Assembly (NCBI RefSeq): GCF_000016385.1
Contig: NC_009376.1
Coordinates: forward strand, 1,302,001 to 1,366,000
Direction of reading: 5' to 3'
Length of the DNA: 64,000 bases
Source: Pyrobaculum arsenaticum DSM 13514
Lineage (GTDB): Archaea > Thermoproteota > Thermoprotei > Thermoproteales > Thermoproteaceae
Part shown: piece by piece, positions 24,972 to 33,073 of the stretch
Layout of the letters: each line of letters starts with the position of its first letter
Numbering within the stretch: position 1 is the stretch's first letter
The notes under the pieces: model-generated
Told to the model about the DNA's origin: nothing
The model's input: only the letters and a program-made list of their open reading frames with translations
Database searches by the model: none
Position numbers and translations under genes: made by a program

Positions 24972-27191
24972 ATGAGGCCGCAGGTTAGGCGGGCTGTTGA
25001 ACAGTTCAGACGGGAGTACGAATCTCTACTCACCGAGGAGGAGCTCGAACAGTGCGTTAGGGAAATTGAGAAGACTGAGACGGCGATAGCGGGGTACGTA
25101 TGCGCCGCCAGAATTCTTATGAACAGACCACCGCCGCAACCGAGGCAGGCGCGGGAAGCTCCCAGGCGGGAAGCCCCCAGCCTCCACATCCCCCTCCCCA
25201 GCCTCCCAGCCCCCATCTCCCGCCTCCCCCGGCTCCCAGCCCTCCGGAGCTGGCCCGTGGCGGCCGGCCTCGGCATGACCGCCGCCGCCCTCCTCGGCGC
25301 GGTCCACCCAGCCCTAGCCCTCCTCTCCCTACCCGCGTTGTACATCGCCCGAGCCGCGTTAGGCGCTGTACATACGCCCATCTGGCGGGAGGGGGACCAC
25401 GCTGTTGCCCTCATGGGCAGGGAGAAGGTCAAGGCGAGGCTCTACCGGGTGGCCGCGGTGTTTAGAGACGTACACGGAATGGGGCCGTATGAGTTCGCCA
25501 ACGCCGTGCGCGCCTTTGTTCCCCTCGTTAAAGGCGTCTACTACGATGGGAGGGACGTCTACGTCTTGCTAGAAGACGGCGCCGAGGAGGCCCGGACGGC
25601 GTTGCGCCGCCTGGGCATTGTAGTGGAGGACCAGCCCTCGCCCCCTCCCCCGGAGCTCGGCCCGAAACAGACGGCGCTGAGATACGCCCCCCTAGCCGCA
25701 TTACCCCTCGCGGCCTCCCTCCTCGCCCCAGCCGCACTGCCCTTCCTCGTATTCGCAGTAGTGTTCTACCTGCTAATGCTGGCTAGAGACGTGGGCACCC
25801 CCGCGGCGGGGAGAGGCATTGAGAATAACGACGCCCTATTTGCAATACTACGGAAGGAGGAGATTTGGTCGATAGCCCGCGTCTCCCAGCTCACGATTAG
25901 CAAGGCGTTGTTAGTCTGGGCGCCAAACAAAGCCTTTCTATCGCGAATCACCAAGCGGGCGTTGAGGCAGGAGCACCTGGCTATGTTGCTCCTCTCCCGC
26001 GTGAGAATGATGCGCGCCGAGGAGGTGGCCGCGGTGAGACAACGGGTTGTCCACCAGAGGGAGGAGGCCTTCTCTGTCGCCGGCTTGGTGGAGGGCAAAC
26101 CGTCGGCGTTCTCAGTCGGCCGTCCCAACGTCGTAGACGCGCTCACCTTCGACCTCGCCGAGTTCACCCCGTACTCCTTCATGCTGTTGCCGTTTCAATG
26201 CGGCTCCGGTACGTATAAACTGGGCTGGGACGACAGAGGGCGGGAGGTCTGCATAGACCCCTACCAGCTGGAGTCCCCACACGCCGTCGTTATTGGCAAG
26301 ACGGGGTCCGGCAAAACCACTTGGTCTCTGGCACAAGCTTTACAGGCGTTGCGGGCGGGAAGGTTTGTTGTTGCAATCGACCCCCACGGCCACTGGGCGA
26401 GGTACGCTACCGCCGTGGTAGACGCCAGGCGGTACATCCCGCGTATCAAATTCTCCGTCGAGGGCGGCGGGGAGGAGTTTTCAGATGTCGACCTCCTTCT
26501 GGACGTCCTCCGCGCGGCTGGGGTGGCGGTGGCAGACGTACACTACACAGTCTTACTAAATGCCCTCGAGCGGGCGGGGGGCTCTGCCGACTTGCCGAGC
26601 TTAGTTACAGCGTTATCGAGAATTAGAGACCCTCTCAACGCCCTCGCCGTGGATATGATCGCCGGGCGGATTAAAGCACTGGCCCGGGCCGAGCCGATAG
26701 ACCTACCCACGTCGGGCCTCGTGGTGGTGACCACCTACGGCGCCGAGTCGCCACACGCCGTCATGCGCCTCATCACGTGGCTATTCTCCTACGCCGTCTG
26801 GGCCAAGCAGACGTGTCCCAGGCCGCCCTGCAAGCCCCGGCTGGAGATTTACATCGATGAGGCCCACCTCCTCCTCAGACACCTCGAGGCGCTGGCGCTT
26901 GCGTGGAGGGGGCTGAGGAAATACGGCGTTAGGCTGGTGGCGTTGTCGCAAGACGTCGCCGAGTTCGGAGGGCCTCTCTCCACAATTATCGCCAACTCGG
27001 ACACTAAGGCGGTCCTGGCCATAGACCCGACGCAGTTGCAAAACATCTCCCGGGCCGTGGGGGTAGACCCCTCGGTGCTCGAACGTGTGGCCACCGAGGC
27101 CCTGCCCGAGGAGCGCTACGCCGTTGTGAGATTCGGCGGCAGGGCGCCGGTCTTCATACGGCTTATCCGCCCCGAGGACCTCATTTCCTGA
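24972..27191 (+). CDS. HerA/VirB4-like (FtsK/HerA superfamily) ATPase with N-terminal membrane segments
   Basis: 739 residues. Residues 1-55 are helical, 56-90 Pro/Arg-rich, with hydrophobic segments at about 94-125 and 240-270. The motor domain carries Walker A VIGKTGSGKTT near 438-448, VAIDPHGHW just after, Walker B LEIYIDEAHLL near 623-633 and the LVALSQDVAEFG sensor region. HerA/VirB4 ATPases translocate DNA or drive conjugation pili; membrane-tethered crenarchaeal members include CedB, which powers DNA import. That comparison is from family knowledge; I could not run a search. T5CC in place of a TATA box lies 23 bases upstream of ATG. The stop TGA is in half repeat copy 4. Confidence 0.8.
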   Translation: MRPQVRRAVEQFRREYESLLTEEELEQCVREIEKTETAIAGYVCAARILMNRPPPQPRQAREAPRREAPSLHIPLPSLPAPISRLPRLPALRSWPVAAGLGMTAAALLGAVHPALALLSLPALYIARAALGAVHTPIWREGDHAVALMGREKVKARLYRVAAVFRDVHGMGPYEFANAVRAFVPLVKGVYYDGRDVYVLLEDGAEEARTALRRLGIVVEDQPSPPPPELGPKQTALRYAPLAALPLAASLLAPAALPFLVFAVVFYLLMLARDVGTPAAGRGIENNDALFAILRKEEIWSIARVSQLTISKALLVWAPNKAFLSRITKRALRQEHLAMLLLSRVRMMRAEEVAAVRQRVVHQREEAFSVAGLVEGKPSAFSVGRPNVVDALTFDLAEFTPYSFMLLPFQCGSGTYKLGWDDRGREVCIDPYQLESPHAVVIGKTGSGKTTWSLAQALQALRAGRFVVAIDPHGHWARYATAVVDARRYIPRIKFSVEGGGEEFSDVDLLLDVLRAAGVAVADVHYTVLLNALERAGGSADLPSLVTALSRIRDPLNALAVDMIAGRIKALARAEPIDLPTSGLVVVTTYGAESPHAVMRLITWLFSYAVWAKQTCPRPPCKPRLEIYIDEAHLLLRHLEALALAWRGLRKYGVRLVALSQDVAEFGGPLSTIIANSDTKAVLAIDPTQLQNISRAVGVDPSVLERVATEALPEERYAVVRFGGRAPVFIRLIRPEDLIS

Positions 27192-27213
27192 ATTTTGTCC
27201 TGAACGTGGGACA
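27184..27213. repeat. Half copy of the palindromic repeat (copy 4)
   Basis: CCTGAA boxes at 27187 and 27199 keep the 12-bp period, and the sequence matches the left arm of copy 3 closely. The central dyad and right arm are absent. The first box supplies the TGA stop of the HerA/VirB4-like gene, and the segment reaches the start of the next gene. Confidence 0.7.
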
Positions 27214-27503
27214 TGCTTAGGGTCAAGAAGGGTGGATTAAAGGCCATAGCCGAGGAGCCTGAGCAGATTTTAGCTCCCTCTCCGTCGCCCTCCTTGATGG
27301 AGGAGGTGCCGAAACTTGAGACTGTGCAGGAAAATTGGCAAATGTTATTAGCCAAGGCGCTTGTGTCGATGCCGCCAGAGGTGTTGTCTAAGGTGGTGGG
27401 TTGCATCCCCAAGGAGTTGTTAATAGAGGTCATAAAGGCTAGGGAGAATGACCCCGTGGTGAAGCTGGCCTTAGTGCTTCTCAATGCTCAGCGCCAGGCC
27501 TAA
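27213..27503 (+). CDS. Small hypothetical protein
   Basis: 96 residues, helical, with a Pro/Ser linker (LAPSPSPSLMEEVPK) and an amphipathic C-terminal half (PPEVLSKVVGCIPKELLIEV). No family recognised. It starts at the end of half repeat copy 4 and overlaps the next gene by 20 bases, so it belongs to the operon leading to the TadC-like protein. Confidence 0.5.
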   Translation: MLRVKKGGLKAIAEEPEQILAPSPSPSLMEEVPKLETVQENWQMLLAKALVSMPPEVLSKVVGCIPKELLIEVIKARENDPVVKLALVLLNAQRQA

Positions 27504-27813
27504 GCCCACGCTTACAGAAGCCACCGAGAGGTGGATATCTGAGCTGGCAAAGGAGCTTGGGGTAAAGCCGAAGGCCTTTAGAAAGGCCGTGTTGAAGCTG
27601 GCAAGGCACGGCGTGTGGTTTGAGGCCGAGGACTGGCGCCTCATCGCGAGGGCGCTCGACCTCTCCAAGTACCTCAACATGGCCGTGGACTACGTCATCC
27701 GGCGCGTGGCCTCTGGAGTCTCTGTGGCGCAGGCGGTACGCGAGCTACCTGTGACGGTGGAAAAGGCAGGCAAACTCGCACACATCCGGGAAGTACTTTC
27801 AAACCTAGTCTAA
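27484..27813 (+). CDS. Small helical hypothetical protein
   Basis: 109 residues, basic and all-helical (ERWISELAKELGVKPKAFRK; YLNMAVDYVIRRVASGVSV). No membrane segment and no recognised family; a DNA- or protein-binding helical bundle is possible. It overlaps the preceding gene by 20 bases and lies 28 bases before the TadC-like gene. Confidence 0.5.
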   Translation: MLSARPKPTLTEATERWISELAKELGVKPKAFRKAVLKLARHGVWFEAEDWRLIARALDLSKYLNMAVDYVIRRVASGVSVAQAVRELPVTVEKAGKLAHIREVLSNLV

Positions 27814-27841
27814 CTTTTTCCCATTATCCCTATTCTAGGCC

Positions 27842-29038
27842 ATGCGTAGAGGGGAGTACTACCTAACGACGGCTCCCGTATTCGCCACGTATCTAGGCGT
27901 GGCGTCGGGCAACGAGGCGTTGAAGTTCGCCTCAATTAATACGGCGGAGCTGGAGGAAGCCGAGACGCGCCGTCTCTTCGTCGCCTCTCTTATGCCGGCC
28001 CCGTCAACATACTTTTTGGAAGACAAGGAAGAGACGGCTAGGCTCTTCGGCTACGCCCTAGCCCAGGAGGAGGCCGGCGTGGACAGAAATGTGCTGGTCC
28101 ACTCCTTTCTCGAATCAATGAAGGCTGTCGCGACCGCAAGGGCCGAGGCTAGGGCTAAGACCTACGAGTCCATAACGTCGGCGCTGGGCGCCCTCTTCTT
28201 GACACCACTGTTTCTACTCTTCATATGGGCCATCGGCGTAATGCAGATAGACCCCGCCTTGCTCTACCTAATCCTCCTAGCTACAGTGGCAGGTATCGGC
28301 GTGGTGGCCTACATTAATATGCCGAGGGATCTCAACTTGTGGAGGACGTATGAGTGGTCTCTCCTCATAGGCCTAGCGGGAGGGGCCGTTGCCGTTCTTC
28401 TCGGCCAGCCCCTGACCGCCTTCGTGGCGTTTGGGTTGGCCACGTGGGCTTGGCTCTACGCCAATGACAGGCTTTGGTGGTTCTCAATTGCGAGGGAGGT
28501 CCCGCCGATGCTTAGGTCTGCAGCGGCCATGTTGAAGGAGGGCGCGCCGCCAGACGTCATATTGGGTAGGCTGATTGGCAAGTACAAAACCGCCATGAAG
28601 GCGGCTTACGGCTACATGATCCCCTCGAAATACTTTGTCTTGGCCAAGTCCATGTTCCGCGCCATCACGGAGGCCGGCGGAGCCACTGCGGTTAAGGCTG
28701 TGGAGTACATCCAATCCCTCGTGGATATCGAGACCCACGCAACGAGGAAGATGGTGAAGATGTCCATGGCCATGTTCGCCTTGTTCGCCGCCGCTGTGTT
28801 CATCTTGGCCTACTCCGTATCAACGGCCGTGAAGGCGCTTGAAGAGACCCAAGCAGTAAACCCCTTCTTCTCCCCGCCGCCGTATGAGGAGGCGCGCTCT
28901 GTCGTTTCGACCATGCTGGCCCTGGTGACGGCCAGCTTCATAACCGTCTTCCTCATGCCCTTGGGCATACACAAATCCGCCACTCTTGGAGGCGCAGCCG
29001 GCGCTACTTTGCAACAAGTACTACTGGCTCTCCTCTAA
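27842..29038 (+). CDS. TadC/FlaJ-like type IV pilus platform membrane protein
   Basis: 398 residues. A soluble N-terminal domain (~100 residues) is followed by paired membrane helices (ITSALGALFLTPLFLLFIWA; LLYLILLATVAGIGVVAYI; LLIGLAGGAVAVLLG), a cytoplasmic loop (EVPPMLRSAAAMLKEGAPPD) and C-terminal helices including LVTASFITVFLMPLGIHK. This is the T2SSF/TadC plan, the inner-membrane platform that works with a secretion ATPase to assemble pili. The ATPase partner expected here is the truncated gene 22 kb to the left. A pilin gene follows 34 bases later. A T5CC motif lies 27 bases upstream of the ATG. Confidence 0.7.
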   Translation: MRRGEYYLTTAPVFATYLGVASGNEALKFASINTAELEEAETRRLFVASLMPAPSTYFLEDKEETARLFGYALAQEEAGVDRNVLVHSFLESMKAVATARAEARAKTYESITSALGALFLTPLFLLFIWAIGVMQIDPALLYLILLATVAGIGVVAYINMPRDLNLWRTYEWSLLIGLAGGAVAVLLGQPLTAFVAFGLATWAWLYANDRLWWFSIAREVPPMLRSAAAMLKEGAPPDVILGRLIGKYKTAMKAAYGYMIPSKYFVLAKSMFRAITEAGGATAVKAVEYIQSLVDIETHATRKMVKMSMAMFALFAAAVFILAYSVSTAVKALEETQAVNPFFSPPPYEEARSVVSTMLALVTASFITVFLMPLGIHKSATLGGAAGATLQQVLLALL

Positions 29039-29072
29039 ACAAGGTTTTTCCACCTTTCCAGACACCATCTTC

Positions 29073-29555
29073 ATGCCCAGCAAAAAACTCAGGGGAATGA
29101 CCACTATAGAGGCGTTGCTGGTGGCGGCGGCGTTTATAATAGTCGGCGTAATAGGGGTGATGGTATTCCAGGGAATGGGCAAGTCCATGTCCGAGGCACT
29201 GAGGGCAAATGCCATAGTCACTGCCGACAAAGCGGGGTTCGATGTAACAATTGAGGTTCTAAACGGTAAGCTCACCGGCTTGTTCATGCGCTACGCCGCA
29301 AGCGGACAGAGCCCTGGAAACCCCATATCCGGTACGTGCTACCCGCCAAACAACCCCACAACTACTGTGAGCAGTGGCCAGTTAGGCACTCTCAACAACA
29401 ATCAGGGAGTCCTCGCTGGGCAGTCCATCACATGCAGATTCAACGCTGGGCTTCAAGCCGGCGCCCAGTACACCTACATCATACTCGCCGTAGACGGCAA
29501 CACCGGCAAAGAGGTGCAAATCGCCAAAGGCGTAATAACTGTCGGCATATCGTAA
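29073..29555 (+). CDS. Type IV pilin-like protein with class III signal peptide
   Basis: 160 residues. The N-terminus MPSKKLRG then MTTIEALLVAAAFIIVGVIG is a class III signal: a short basic leader, Gly at the cleavage site, Glu at +5 and a hydrophobic helix, the substrate of the PibD peptidase. The remaining ~120 residues are Gly/Asn/Thr-rich with two Cys, as expected for a pilin head. T5CC lies 28 bases before ATG. It directly follows the TadC-like gene. This is the best candidate for the major subunit of the element's pilus. Confidence 0.75.
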   Translation: MPSKKLRGMTTIEALLVAAAFIIVGVIGVMVFQGMGKSMSEALRANAIVTADKAGFDVTIEVLNGKLTGLFMRYAASGQSPGNPISGTCYPPNNPTTTVSSGQLGTLNNNQGVLAGQSITCRFNAGLQAGAQYTYIILAVDGNTGKEVQIAKGVITVGIS

Positions 29556-29614
29556 AACACAACTTTTTCCTATCCCTTTCCCAAAATTTTTCCGTCTCTC
29601 CTCTCGTCCTATCT

Positions 29615-30592
29615 ATGGGAGCTAAGTGGATAATGGCGGTGACACTCGCCACAATTGCGCTGGGCCAGTGGGCGTCGTGGTACCCACCAGGGGGGCTTAT
29701 AATACCGGCTAGTCCAATAAACGCCACATACTTCTCGGCATATCTCGGCGGCAAGACGGTATACATTGCACAAGAGGGTCTCCTATTCCTCGGCACCGGC
29801 GAAGAACACGGAGCCATCATGCAGTACCTCTACTCCCTTTGTAGATACGTGGCAATAGACGTGAAAAATGCAACTCAAATAGACGATTACACAGTGTTGT
29901 GGGCCGCCGACGTCTACTGCGGAAACGGCACCATGTGGATGCCGCTGAGGTGGCTACCCCTCAGGTTTTCGGCGTATGTAGGGGCGGTGCAGTTCGTCAA
30001 CGCCGCCAACGCCACTGTATTAACCCCAATCGGCGTGTTCTACAACGTGATGCCAGCCGGCTGGTACTACGACCCCGCTACTAAATCGGTGTTCCAAATC
30101 CCCCAGCACAACTACACGCTGATACTTCAGCTAGGTGCCCTATACGCCCAGCTCTCCGACTTGAAGAAGCAGTTACAGACGCTCTCGCAGAACAAGACGG
30201 CGCTTGAGTCGGCTGTGGCCCAGCTCTCTGCCAAAATTGCGGAGCTGGAGAGGCAACGCAAGTTGCTGGAAGATGCGCTTAGGGCTAGAGATGCCCAGAT
30301 TCAGTCTCTGCAATCTGCTTTACAGGCGGCGAGAAACGAGGCGGAGGCGTTTAGGAGACAGCTGGAGTCGGCGAAGGCGGAAAACGTCGCCTTGGCCGAG
30401 AAAATAAGAGCTGTCAACCAAACCTGGGCCTCCAAGGTAGAACAACTACAAGTGGAACTCTCCCAGCTACGGCTACAAGCCGCGGCAGAGGGGGAGAGCA
30501 ACGGCTTCAACTCCCTGCCGTTTTTGGTACTGGCGCTGGGAGGACTCTTAGCCGCCTTGTTTGTCTACCGGAAGAAGAAAGCCGAAGAGTAG
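29615..30592 (+). CDS. Secreted coiled-coil protein with C-terminal membrane anchor
   Basis: 325 residues. The order is: signal peptide (MGAKWIMAVTLATIALGQ), an extracellular domain of ~150 residues with two Cys pairs, a long coiled coil from about residue 175 to 285 (SDLKKQLQTLSQNKTALESA and following heptads), a short linker, a membrane helix (LPFLVLALGGLLAALFVY) and KKK. It may form a stalk or spacer at the cell surface beside the pilus. T5CC sits 28 bases before ATG. No family recognised. Confidence 0.65.
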   Translation: MGAKWIMAVTLATIALGQWASWYPPGGLIIPASPINATYFSAYLGGKTVYIAQEGLLFLGTGEEHGAIMQYLYSLCRYVAIDVKNATQIDDYTVLWAADVYCGNGTMWMPLRWLPLRFSAYVGAVQFVNAANATVLTPIGVFYNVMPAGWYYDPATKSVFQIPQHNYTLILQLGALYAQLSDLKKQLQTLSQNKTALESAVAQLSAKIAELERQRKLLEDALRARDAQIQSLQSALQAARNEAEAFRRQLESAKAENVALAEKIRAVNQTWASKVEQLQVELSQLRLQAAAEGESNGFNSLPFLVLALGGLLAALFVYRKKKAEE

Positions 30593-30653
30593 GAATGAGG
30601 TGAGAGGTGCGAAATGCCGTTTTTTACTGCCTCCTCAGAAGGGGGAGCTCTTC

Positions 30654-30854
30654 TTATTCGGGCTCCTTTCTCGGTTTTTCTCTTCTCTCTCTATCAGCTC
30701 CGTGGTTTAGCAGGAGTTCGCGTATCGCCGACCTAATAGCCTCCCTTTGGCTTGAGGAGAGGTCGCGCCTAACCAACTCCTCTATTTGCTGTAGCATCTT
30801 CGGCGATAGGTGTACTGAGATAAGCACCATCTTCTCGCCATCCCTCTTGGGCAT
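30654..30854 (-). CDS. Ribbon-helix-helix (CopG/Arc-type) regulator
   Basis: 66 residues from ATG 30854. KMVLISVHLSPKMLQQIEEL followed by VRRDLSSSQREAIRSAIREL is a standard ribbon-helix-helix: a beta strand, helix A, turn and helix B. Such dimers bind operator DNA in archaeal viruses and plasmids. The C-terminal tail is very charged. It is transcribed against its neighbours, divergent from the gene at 30961. Both start codons have TTTATCC 27 bases upstream, so it may control itself and that operon. Confidence 0.75.
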   Translation of the reverse strand: MPKRDGEKMVLISVHLSPKMLQQIEELVRRDLSSSQREAIRSAIRELLLNHGADRERREKPRKEPE

Positions 30855-30960
30855 GTGCCATGTTAAGTGCCACTGGATAAACCCTCTGCATGTCAGCCGC
30901 ATTCTACCCATTAGCGGTGGGCTAGGACTAAGATTTATCCGCCGTCAGCGGTAGCCATTT

Positions 30961-31464
30961 ATGTCGAGAGATCCACATGGCTGGGCCTGGGCGTCTAGGA
31001 AACTACGCGGAGTAGAGGACGTAGTTGCCGCCGCGGTATTTACTGTAGCCACGGCGGCCCTCGTAACATTTGCCGTTGTGGTGATGGCGCCGTTCCCTCA
31101 GTCCAAGATAGTAGAAGTGCCGATTTCACCTTCTAAAGACGCGCCGGTTAGACGTGTATACGTCTACAACTATACCGATGCCAACGGCTACGTGCAGATC
31201 TATGCGATTGAGTACGAGGGAAGTGACGTGGAGACCTTCCGCCAGGCAATTGGCGTCTTCGGCCGCCTAATCGCCGTTTTCGACGTATACCCCGGCGGCT
31301 ACCGTTGCCAGAAGTACGTCCCTTACCCCGTGAAATTAGGAGAAGACCCCTACAACGGCTTATGGTGCCCTCCGCCGTTTGAAAACAAGACCGTAGCCGG
31401 CTGCACGCCGATTGGGCTCACCTCCCGCGGCCGCTGGTTGCAGGTACAATACAGGTGCTCATGA
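30961..31464 (+). CDS. Pilin-like surface protein (KLRG signal)
   Basis: 167 residues. SRKLRG followed by VEDVVAAAVFTVATAALVTF resembles a prepilin signal and hydrophobic helix like those of archaeal pilins; Glu is at +2 rather than +5. The head has three or more Cys and beta character. Overlap with the next gene by ATGA indicates an operon of surface proteins. Probably a minor pilin or appendage subunit. TTTATCC is 27 bases before the ATG. Confidence 0.6.
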   Translation: MSRDPHGWAWASRKLRGVEDVVAAAVFTVATAALVTFAVVVMAPFPQSKIVEVPISPSKDAPVRRVYVYNYTDANGYVQIYAIEYEGSDVETFRQAIGVFGRLIAVFDVYPGGYRCQKYVPYPVKLGEDPYNGLWCPPPFENKTVAGCTPIGLTSRGRWLQVQYRCS

Positions 31465-32252
31465 TAGCCGTAAGGGACTTTTTGATATTCGCCTCTCTCG
31501 CCTTCATCGCCGTTGCGTTCATAGCATCCCTTTTCCCAGTGAGGGAGGGGGTCACCCCCATTACCCAGTGCTCTGACTGCGCCTTTAAACTCACCGGGCC
31601 ATACTCTATTGTTCAGTATGGTAACTACGCCGCGGTTCAGCTGGGCGCGCGGCAGGTGGCGAGGTACGGCTGGGCCTACGTGGACGGCCGCCCTCTGAGG
31701 CCGGGCGATGTGGCCAGCTGCTACCCACAGCCGATGTACCTCTGGGTTATCGGGGGGATTGCCTACGTCTCGTGCGCCGGTGGGGAGCCCATCGTGGGGG
31801 TTAGCTACGCCGTGTCGTATACTCCTCCTCTCCTGCACCCCGCCGAGTTCCTCAAGCTAGAAATCACGTACCACCACGGCTACCCCCATGGTTGCCGCAA
31901 CAACGTCCACGTGACATGGGGCTCCACAAGTGCTGACTTCTGTAGTAGCTCAAACCCCGGATACGCCATTCTTTGGATTGACCTAACCACAGGGCAACGC
32001 GTACGAGAGCCCCCCGGCGTCACGTGCAACCCAGCCGCGCCTACAAGCGTTGAGAGGTACTCCTCGGGTAGCGTGAGCGACCTTAACGTAGAGCAGGCTG
32101 GGAACAAGGTATCGTTCAACGGAAACGGATATGTTGCACAATACGGCTTTGCTGCAAGCGTGAGGAATCTACGCCTAACAGTTTACGTGCTCGACACATG
32201 GGCAATCGATTGGGGCCAAGGAGCTGACGTCTACTTCTACTTGTGTAGTTGA
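31461..32252 (+). CDS. Signal-anchored surface protein
   Basis: 263 residues from ATG 31461 in an ATGA overlap. A signal anchor (RDFLIFASLAFIAVAFIASL) precedes a Tyr/Ser/Gly-rich extracellular domain with about seven Cys (TQCSDCAFKLTG; VTCNPAAPT; C-terminal YLCS). No family recognised. Part of the surface-protein operon running from 30961 to 37091. Confidence 0.55.
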   Translation: MIAVRDFLIFASLAFIAVAFIASLFPVREGVTPITQCSDCAFKLTGPYSIVQYGNYAAVQLGARQVARYGWAYVDGRPLRPGDVASCYPQPMYLWVIGGIAYVSCAGGEPIVGVSYAVSYTPPLLHPAEFLKLEITYHHGYPHGCRNNVHVTWGSTSADFCSSSNPGYAILWIDLTTGQRVREPPGVTCNPAAPTSVERYSSGSVSDLNVEQAGNKVSFNGNGYVAQYGFAASVRNLRLTVYVLDTWAIDWGQGADVYFYLCS

Positions 32253-32253
32253 T

Positions 32254-33042
32254 ATGTGGTCTTTTGCCTACGGCCTAATAGCCCTGGCCCTGGCCTCATT
32301 TGTGGTGATGTACGCCGCGTTGCACACGCCCAGCTTTGCCTCAGTCAACATCGCCGACCAGCTCTACAACGCCAAGAGGGTGCTATACGCCTACCGCCCG
32401 TGGCTCGTCACTGACAACCTCACCGCCTTCAACGAGGGGGTGAACATGACGTATGTGGTGATGACGTATAAGCCGGCTGTCGACGGCCAGCTGGGGGTGG
32501 TCTACTTCCCCCTCTACCTCCCCTACGCCTACAAGGGCGAAAAGGCCGAGCGCAACCTCAAATACGCCGTATACCTGGGGCTTAGGGAGTGTAGGCCGGC
32601 TGTCTTTAGTTCAGGTAGTCCGGCAGTGCTGTACGTAGTGGATGTGGCTCTCCCACAGCTGATGCCCTGGCTTGAGGTCTACGCGCTGGTGCCGCGCAAC
32701 TTGACGGTGATGCTCCGGTACTACTACGGCTTGTACAAGAGCCGGGGGGAGCCGCCCGTATTTCTCTTAGACGACCCCTACTACGGGAGGAGGAACGAGG
32801 GGCTTCCCGAGCTCAACTTTACACAACTCGTTAAGGCTGAGTGGGCGCTAGTGAGGAGGCCAGACGGCGTGAATACGCTGTACGTCACGGCGCCAGCAGA
32901 GGCGGTGGGGATATACGTAGTGGAGTATCCCCTGGCTCTGCCCCTTAGTTGCTGGGATGAAGAGCTGTCGGCATATACGCACAGCGAGCCGGCGGATATC
33001 AGCCCTCCGATCAACCCCCTGCAACCGCCTTCGCCGAGGTGA
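32254..33042 (+). CDS. Signal-anchored surface protein
   Basis: 262 residues. It has an N-terminal helix (FAYGLIALALASFVVMYAAL), then a Tyr/Leu/Val-rich domain (LRYYYGLYKSRGEPPVFLLD) and a Pro-rich C-terminus. No family recognised. It starts one base after the previous stop, so is cotranscribed with its neighbours. Confidence 0.55.
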   Translation: MWSFAYGLIALALASFVVMYAALHTPSFASVNIADQLYNAKRVLYAYRPWLVTDNLTAFNEGVNMTYVVMTYKPAVDGQLGVVYFPLYLPYAYKGEKAERNLKYAVYLGLRECRPAVFSSGSPAVLYVVDVALPQLMPWLEVYALVPRNLTVMLRYYYGLYKSRGEPPVFLLDDPYYGRRNEGLPELNFTQLVKAEWALVRRPDGVNTLYVTAPAEAVGIYVVEYPLALPLSCWDEELSAYTHSEPADISPPINPLQPPSPR

Positions 33043-33073
33043 AGGTTTATCCCCTTCTCCCAAGCCCGGGGCT

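Noticed and set aside
30607..30954. Plus-strand 115-codon frame opposite the RHH gene
   Set aside because: Shadow of the clear ribbon-helix-helix gene on the minus strand.
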